A stretch of 64,000 nucleotides of DNA from Periplaneta americana (Eukaryota; Arthropoda; Insecta; Blattodea; Blattidae): assembly GCF_040183065.1 (NCBI RefSeq), contig NC_091132.1, positions 162,822,102-162,886,101 of the forward strand. Reading direction: 5' to 3'. The position numbers and the translations under genes are program-made. The notes beneath the pieces were generated by a model, which worked only from the letters and a program-made list of their open reading frames with translations, ran no database searches and was not told the DNA's origin. Of this stretch, positions 57,892 through 64,000 are shown piece after piece. Within the stretch, counting starts at the first letter, position 1, and every line of letters starts with the position of its first letter.

Positions 57892-59104
57892 TCACCTGTG
57901 TGTACGTGCATGGCTCCTTAATTTTAACGATGCTAAGAAACGCTTTCCACAAATCTCGCACATGAATGGTTTTTCGCCTGTGTGATAGCGCATAACATGC
58001 TCCTTTCGGTTACCTGATTCCGAGAAACCCTTTCCACAAACGTCGCATTTGTATGGCTTTTCACCTGTGTGAGAGCGTACATGTCTCTTTAAAGATGTGG
58101 ATTCCAAGAAACCCTTTCCACAAACGTCACATTTGTATCGCTTTTCACCTGTGTGAGAGCGTACATGTCTCTTTAAAGATGTGGATACATAGAAACCCTT
58201 CCCACAAACGTCACATTTGTATGGCATTTCACCCGTGTGTGAGCGAGCATGTATGCTTAAATCAGTGGATGCCGAGAAACACTTTCCACACAATTCGCAT
58301 ATGAATGGCCTTTCGCCTGGGTGAATCCGCATAATATGCCGCTTGGTGTGTCCTAATTGCGAGAAACACTTTCCACAAACGTCGCACTTGTATGGCATTT
58401 CACCCGCGTGTAAGAGTGCATGTCTTCGTAAAACTGTGGAAGACGTGAAACACTTTCCACACACCTCGCATTTGTATGGCTTTTCGCCAGTGTGTATGCG
58501 TGCATGAATGTTAAGATTTGCAATTTGTAAAAAACATTTTCCACACACTTCCCATTTGAATGGCTTCTCCCCGGTATGTATTGGTGCATGTCTCTTGAGC
58601 TCTTTTGATCTACTGAAAGACTTCCCACAAGTATCACAATGAAATGACATCTCGTTTATATGTAGAACTGCATGTCTCTTGCAATCATGTCGTCTGCCGA
58701 AAGACTTCCCACAAGTATCACATAGAAATGACTTCCTGTTTGTATGTACAACGTCATGTCTCTTGCCATCACGTGGTCTGCTGAAAGACTTCCCACAATT
58801 AACACAATGAAGTGACATCCCGTTTGTATGTAGAACTGCATGTCTCTTTATGTCACTCAGGTTCAAGAAAAACTCCCCACTGACGTCACATTTGAATGAT
58901 TTTATTTTGTGTGTATCAAAATGAAATTCCAGAGATTCCAGTGTAACAAAACCTTCGTTGCATATATGACACTTGATACATATATTGCTTATGTCTCTAA
59001 TTTCCGAACCCTCTGGTCTGTTGCTACCGCAATGAGTCCATTTGTCTTCTCGATCAATGCTGGCTTGTTCTTGTGACACACTCTTCTCAACATTATCCAC
59101 AATG
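57892..59104 (-). CDS. Gene C zinc-finger exon: 13 C2H2 units, two damaged
   Basis: Acceptor CCATTTCAG|C at 59104 as in gene B, then IVDNVEKSVSQEQASIDRED and 13 finger units to a stop at 57892. Unit 2 (FKCDVSGEFF) has Ser for the second zinc Cys; unit 6 (FKWEVCGKCF) has Trp for the first. The C-terminal part has two extra YKCDVCGKGF..STSLKRH units compared with gene B, which look like a recent internal duplication. The frame is otherwise open. Earlier exons are not in the window, so expression cannot be judged. Confidence 0.85.
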
Positions 59105-59167
59105 CTGAAATGGATATAATATTTATCAGTCTACACAATAATTAATTTCGTGAGAAAAAAATATTGC

Positions 59168-59241
59168 GCAAACAGGACAAAATTCCGGCACACCGGCGAC
59201 GCTGATATAACCTCTGCAGTTGCGAGCGTCGTTACATATAA
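59168..59241 (+). repeat. SINE family 2 tail fragment
   Basis: ACAAAATTCCGGCACACCGG to GAGCGTCGTTACATATAAAA, in the same position as 30985-31053 in gene B. Confidence 0.85.
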
Positions 59242-59803
59242 AAACCATAACTATACATCTAACTTTATACGCATATGTATATTTATTCGTGCATATCTAT
59301 TTAGAACTCTGAAATTTGAAAAAAAAAAAAATAGTTTCCAATCACGTCGCAATTAAATTGCATTTCAGGTGTTTGAATACGTACATGGTGATTTAAGTGC
59401 CCCTGCTTTATGAAGAGCTTTATATATACATCGCATCTGAATGACCGTACGCAAAATGTATTATAGTGTTGTACTGCCTTGGTGCATAGCTTTCTTGTAA
59501 GCGTTATTTGGGGCGCTGATTCAGAAAATGGCATTGGGTAGACCGTACCAGTTGTACAGTGCCTCCTCTGTTCGGCCGGACCATTCTGCGGCCTTGGTCT
59601 GGGTGAAGATTGGCACGCCAGCCGCCAGAGTTACACGTAAACGACCGCCAAGTCCGACTGATCTACGAACGCACTGTAGATTCTTTAGGCAATGTTCCAT
59701 TTACGTAACAATATAGAGAATATAAGGTAACCACTTACAATCCTTCACACATATAACAGATCATTTATAATTTGGTAATGTTTAGATAATAGTACATTAT
59801 GCA

Positions 59804-59917
59804 ACGAGCCTATAATGAAGGTAATTAAGAAGTGAGTATGGATATTTATTAAACGAGCGCAAGCGAGTTTCATAATTTTCATACGAGCTTCTTAATTACC
59901 ATTATTATAGGCGAGTT
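59804..59917. repeat. Large hairpin
   Basis: GAGCCTATAATGAAGGTAAT and neighbours pair with the inverse at 59880-59917 (ATTACCATTATTATAGGCGA) around a loop of about 45 nt. TTTATGCTCGACCAT at 59935 and its inverse near 60437 suggest the ends of the surrounding miniature element. Confidence 0.7.
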
Positions 59918-61109
59918 TCATACGACTTTTTATGCTCGACCATATTTCTAACTTGATATTATTAATTTTATTGTATCTGACCTGGAGCCATGTCCCGTAT
60001 GTTGTGAGATGTGCGCAGACGCGAAAGTATTGATTTTTTCCGAGGAACAGATGTCCACATTGACCTTGCTAGGCCATAAGAACCTACAGAGATAACATTG
60101 AAATTAAATTAGTCATTGAAAAACGAGATGACAAATTGAATTCATTTGAATATTATTTACAATTAACGCTAATTATTATAGTAACAGAACATAACCTTCT
60201 GCGACAGTATTGGATTTCCAGCCTCTGGGACTTTTCGCTAATTCTCTTTCGATTGCATATCCGAGAATAATCCATACTTGCGGTTTTATAACGGTAGAGA
60301 GCTGACCTGTCATTGGCTGAACAGTTGTGACCTGAGTCGTCATTGGCTGATGGACCTGACCTTTAATGAGTAGGTGTACTTTAATGACATGCATTAATGG
60401 TCTGCTACCAGGTGTATAATTACTACATTTCGGCATGGTCGAGCATAAATAATATTTTCTCATACGATCAATAGTTTTTATAATATTTCGACAAAACGAA
60501 AGTTGCAATGTTGCAAAGTTGTAGGCAGTAGCAGTGTTTACTTCGCGAGCTCATTGCATCCCAGCAGAATGAATGCCGCTGCAATCATCTATTTGGCAGG
60601 CTTTTTGAGAGGATGTACACACATACCGTTTTGTAAACAAAAACAACTGTTGAGAATGCAGTCAAATCGAACTTCATGTAATCGTAACTTGTTAATTACA
60701 TGGACTACGTTATTCGTTATCTATGATGAAACGTTCGTTATTGTACGGTTTCAGCACTAAATTCAGTACGAACAAACACGAAGTTTCCGTTAGAGTTTAA
60801 TGCAATTTCATCATTAATACAGTGGAATGAAAAATTATGCATAAAACAAAATTAAACCTTAAAATACTGTATTAGTTTACGTTGAGGACCACACAGTTGA
60901 TGTCACTTCAAGAACATTACAATACAATGTTTGGAAGAAATAAACAAATTTCAAATTAAATGAAAATAACACACATTAATACGAGGTACACTGTTAAATT
61001 TTGTACACCATTCTCTACTGTATCTTTAAATGGTATTGTTCAAAGTGTTCACCAGTTGGGTGTCTACAACTTTCACACTCCTGATCCAGTTATCTGTCAC
61101 GGTATACCC

Positions 61110-61849
61110 AGTGAATAGGGATTATAAAGAATGGACACCGAGCGAATTTTCCTGTGTTTTGTTTCTCTCTGCGCCAGCGGCTAGTTCTACTTTAAAGCGC
61201 TGGAAGTAGTGTAATCGAGCATACGCTAAGATAATTGAGACTAGAGTTAAGGCACAGGATCCAAACATCGCCTACCTTATTGCATAATCCAGTAACACTT
61301 TGCTTCAAATAAATTCAAGTTAACAGCTTTTCCTTATTTCTCAGTGACAAACTAGTTGTAATAATAATATTTTATATTTCAGATATAATACATTATATTA
61401 TAAAATAATATAATACATTATAAACTTAAGTATCGAATTCGTTTAATATTTGTATAACAATATAATATAGGTATATGGCTTTACTCCTCGTAAGAGTTTT
61501 GTTTTTCCATTTTCAGCGCTATCAAATCAATACAGATTTTAATTGTTGTTGGGGTCAACGTCTCAACTCTCATTATAAAGGAACTCTAGAGTATAGACAT
61601 TGCAGTTAATGAAGGATTTATTATTTTATGGATCCAATTTATTTTATTTGAGAACATAATGTACCTAGATGTATTAATTGTATGTGTTATATTTCCGCTG
61701 TGTCGACTGCTAGCTGGTGTGATGTCAGCGCCAACTCTAGGGAGAAAGCAGAATCTGACGCTTTAGCTGGTTTGAAGGTCATTGAAATCAGTCTGGCTAC
61801 ATCAAAGGTACCGACGCGAAGTGTCCATTCTTTATAATCCCTATTCGCT
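61110..61849. mobile_element. 740-bp miniature element with 29-bp TIRs and 9-bp TSD
   Basis: TIRs 61110-61138 and 61821-61849 (AGTGAATAGGGATTATAAAG, one mismatch across the arms). Exact TSD GGTATACCC at 61101-61109 and 61850-61858. The empty site is visible in the other R1 copies (GGTATACCCATAAGC near 32150). The 9-bp TSD suggests Mutator type; no coding. Confidence 0.85.
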
Positions 61850-62369
61850 GGTATACCCATAAGCGAGCAGCTGCAGCGTAATTGTGACCAAGTTCGCCAT
61901 AAATTAATAACCTCCAGATACTCACGATTAGAAAACTGTGGCATCTCGTTGTGTTTCAACTGCTTCGAACTGCACGTAGCCTGCAACTAATGAAGTGAAT
62001 ATAGGCATATTGTCTGCTCCATACAGCTAGTTCGCCCATATGGTTTGCGTATATAAGAAGCAGTGTTGCCAGAATGCACAGCCTGTTCCCATGCAATGTG
62101 TACACGACTATTAACGCGATTTATTCCAAATATGTGATTTTTTCCATGCAAATACTACTGTAACATGGCCATACATAGCTTACTCTATCATCCTACATGA
62201 GATAAAATTCAATTTTGTGCAGTTTCATGAAAAACTTAATGAAAACTTTAAGTTATAAAACATCATTTTTTTCGAAAACCACCTTTATTGGAAGAAAATA
62301 TTACTAGACTTTCTTGTTTGTCATAATTGGAGATATCATATCCAGAAGGATTTTAAAAGGTTACCTTGC

Positions 62370-62735
62370 ACCATGATATTACAATGCTGATTTGTTACAT
62401 TATCCGTAAAAGCATCTAGATGGTTATCTTGGTTCTGGGTTCAACTTTACAGGCAGTTGCTCATCGGAGTTTCTACTATATTTCTTAGTTTTTGTTTTTG
62501 CGTGCGTATCAGTTATTAAGAATTCTGAGTGTTTACGCACTTCCAACTGCATTTTACATCTGAAACAATGTATTGTGAAAAATAAGTTCTTAATTATATC
62601 ATACTTACGATATTTTAGAAGATCTGTATAATTATATTCTCACTCATATCGTTTCATTTTTGACGATCGAGCATCGTAAAGGAGTGACCAGTTCACAACG
62701 GTCGTACTTGAATCATCGCGAATTACTTTGCTATA
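62370..62735. other. No gene seen
   Basis: Flank between the R1 copy and the mariner-type element. Nothing recognised. Confidence 0.5.
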
Positions 62736-64000
62736 TACAGAGTGTATACAAGTGATTCATCAGGTTTTGACATTGTATAGATTAAAATTTATAATGTCCA
62801 CCCATTTGTACTCATAACCAATAGAAAGAGCATATTCTTAAATTTGGTATTCTTCATTTCAGATTTCATTCTGACTCTTCAGTGACTCACTAGCGGCGGT
62901 TGGTAAAATAGTGACTGATCAACAGAAAGCATTTTGTGTTTTGGAATATCAAAGCACTCAATCCATCATCACTGTGCAGCGTGCATTCCGGAGACAGTAC
63001 AGAGGAGACCCACCAACCCACCAAAGCATTCTGCGGTGGTATCGACAGTTGAAAGAAAAAGGGTGCTTGTGTAAAGGCAAAAGCTCAGGACGACCAAGTG
63101 TTGCAGCTGAAAAAGTGAAGAGACTCCGAGAGGCATTCGCTCATAGCCCACAAAAATCAACACGTCGCCCAAGTCGCGAACTGGACATTCCAAACGCAAG
63201 TGTGTGGAAGATTCTGCAAAGGCGATTACGCCAGAAAGCGTATCGCATACAACTGCTGCAACATTTACGGCCAAACGACCTCGTCATCAAAAACGAATTT
63301 TGTTATCGTTTCCAGGCAGCATTGGAAGATGACGAATTTGCCTCTCGGCTCGTGTTCAGTGATGAGGCGACGTTTCACCGGAGTGGGAAGTTGAATCTTC
63401 ACAATATCCGAATATGGGGCACAAGAAATCCCCGTGTTACAGTGGACATTGAAACAGATTCTCCAAAATTGAATGTTTTCTGTGCTGTCTCAAAGAGCAC
63501 GGTTTACAGACCCTAGTCTTTGGTGACAATACCGTGACGAGAGCGACGTATCTACAAACTGACAAATCACAACACAAACTTCATCTTCCATCAAGACGGA
63601 GCTCCGCCTCATTGGCATAGAGAAGTGCGTCGATAACTGAACGAGGAATTTCCAAACTGGTGGATTGGGCGATGTGCTCAGGATGATTTGGCACTACTCA
63701 GGTGGCCCCCACGGTCTCCTGACTTCACAGCTTGTGATTTTTTTATTTGGGGGGTATGTGAAAGAGAATGTTTACATGCCACCTATGCCGACAACATTGG
63801 CTGAACTCTGGTATCGCATCACTGCTGCGCTGAGGAACATCGACAATGGCATGCTCCGTGAATGGGACGAACTGGACTACCGCATAGATGTGTGTTGGGT
63901 AACACGAGGGCACATAGAACATTTGTAATGATATGTACAGAACTTGAAAATGTGCTCTTTCGATTGGCTATTAGTACAAATGAATGGACATTATACATTT
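62736..64000 (+). mobile_element. Mariner/IS630-type element, right end outside window
   Basis: Subterminal inverted repeat TTTATAATGTCCACCCATTT (62788) and inverse (63949-64000), about 58 bp visible. The left outer end is near ACAGAGTGTATACAAGTG; the right outer end is past 64000. Confidence 0.75.
62911..63928 (+). pseudogene. Mariner/IS630-type transposase with DUF4817-like N-terminus
   Basis: N-terminus TDQQKAFCVLEYQSTQSIIT, then QPPT-type PPTHQSILRWYRQLKEKG, GRPSVAAEKVKRLREAF and DIPNASVWKILQRRL (two helix-turn-helix parts). Catalytic Asp blocks: VFSDEATFHRSGKLN (about 63355), IFHQDGAPPHWHREV (about 63585) and RSPDFTACDFFIWG (about 63715). C-terminus LDYRIDVCWVTRGHIEHL. Frameshifts near 63515 and 63750 and a stop near 63635 inactivate it. 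Better preserved than the relative at 10895-13059. Confidence 0.9.

Larger units (their letters stand above)
59724..62367. mobile_element. TIR repeat family R1, copy upstream of gene C exon
   Basis: Starts AAGGTAACCACTTACAATCC and ends with the inverse of AAGGTAACCTTTTAAAATCC. Interrupted by a fold-back-rich piece (about 59791-60460) and the 740-bp element 61110-61849. No coding. Confidence 0.65.

Overview
This is AT-rich eukaryotic DNA: introns, splice sites, simple repeats and decayed transposons, with no operons or ribosome-binding sites. The gene style (multi-exon C2H2 zinc-finger paralogs whose N-terminal exons start MD(V/L)IKMEP) and the tRNA-derived SINEs ending in AGCGTCGTAAAATAA fit an insect, most likely a cockroach or termite. 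The species is inferred from recalled repeat style; nothing in the sequence proves it.

The only genes that look functional are three tandem minus-strand C2H2 zinc-finger paralogs. Gene A (exons at 18016-17916, 14898-14761 and 7854-7769) runs off the left edge before its zinc-finger exon. Gene B is complete from its ATG (41808-41708, 41054-40917, 35155-35073, 30907-29872) and encodes about 450 aa with 11 fingers. Gene C shows only its zinc-finger exon (59104-57892, 13 finger units, two damaged); its 5' exons lie past the right edge. Exon lengths and phases match between A and B (101/101, 138/138, 86/83 bp). The two zinc-finger exons share upstream and downstream flanks, so whole loci were duplicated.

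Almost everything else is mobile DNA, much of it nested, and many insertions have readable target-site duplications (TSDs). 1-3.65 kb: an intron-bearing transposase-like gene split by a 2.1 kb long-inverted-repeat element. 4-5.9 kb: a LINE relic split by a Merlin-like element. 9.6-13.1 kb: a LINE copy, then a mariner-type transposase split by a second LINE that is itself split by a SINE. 15.2-17.9 kb: a TIR repeat holding Penelope-like and LINE fragments. 18.3-21 kb: Harbinger-type elements nested in one another, with a Tc1 relic. 22.3-24.6 kb: an hAT-type element with an insertion. 27.7-28.4 kb and 52.4-52.9 kb: palindromic units carrying tRNA-like modules. 33-34.5 kb: arrays of GTCC/GGAC with a 16-17 bp period around a FLYWCH-domain relic. 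36.3-38.6 kb: an unclassified TIR element. 42-44.6 kb: a piggyBac relic holding a Tc1 element with 192-bp TIRs and a SINE. 50.6-51.4 kb: a Gypsy relic. 55.6-56.5 kb: a Penelope-like element with inverted ends. 62.7-64 kb: a mariner-type element cut by the window edge.

The most novel signals are the phased GTCC/GGAC arrays and the recurring design of tRNA-like modules placed in the arms of large palindromes, one of which is a clean insertion with a TSD.
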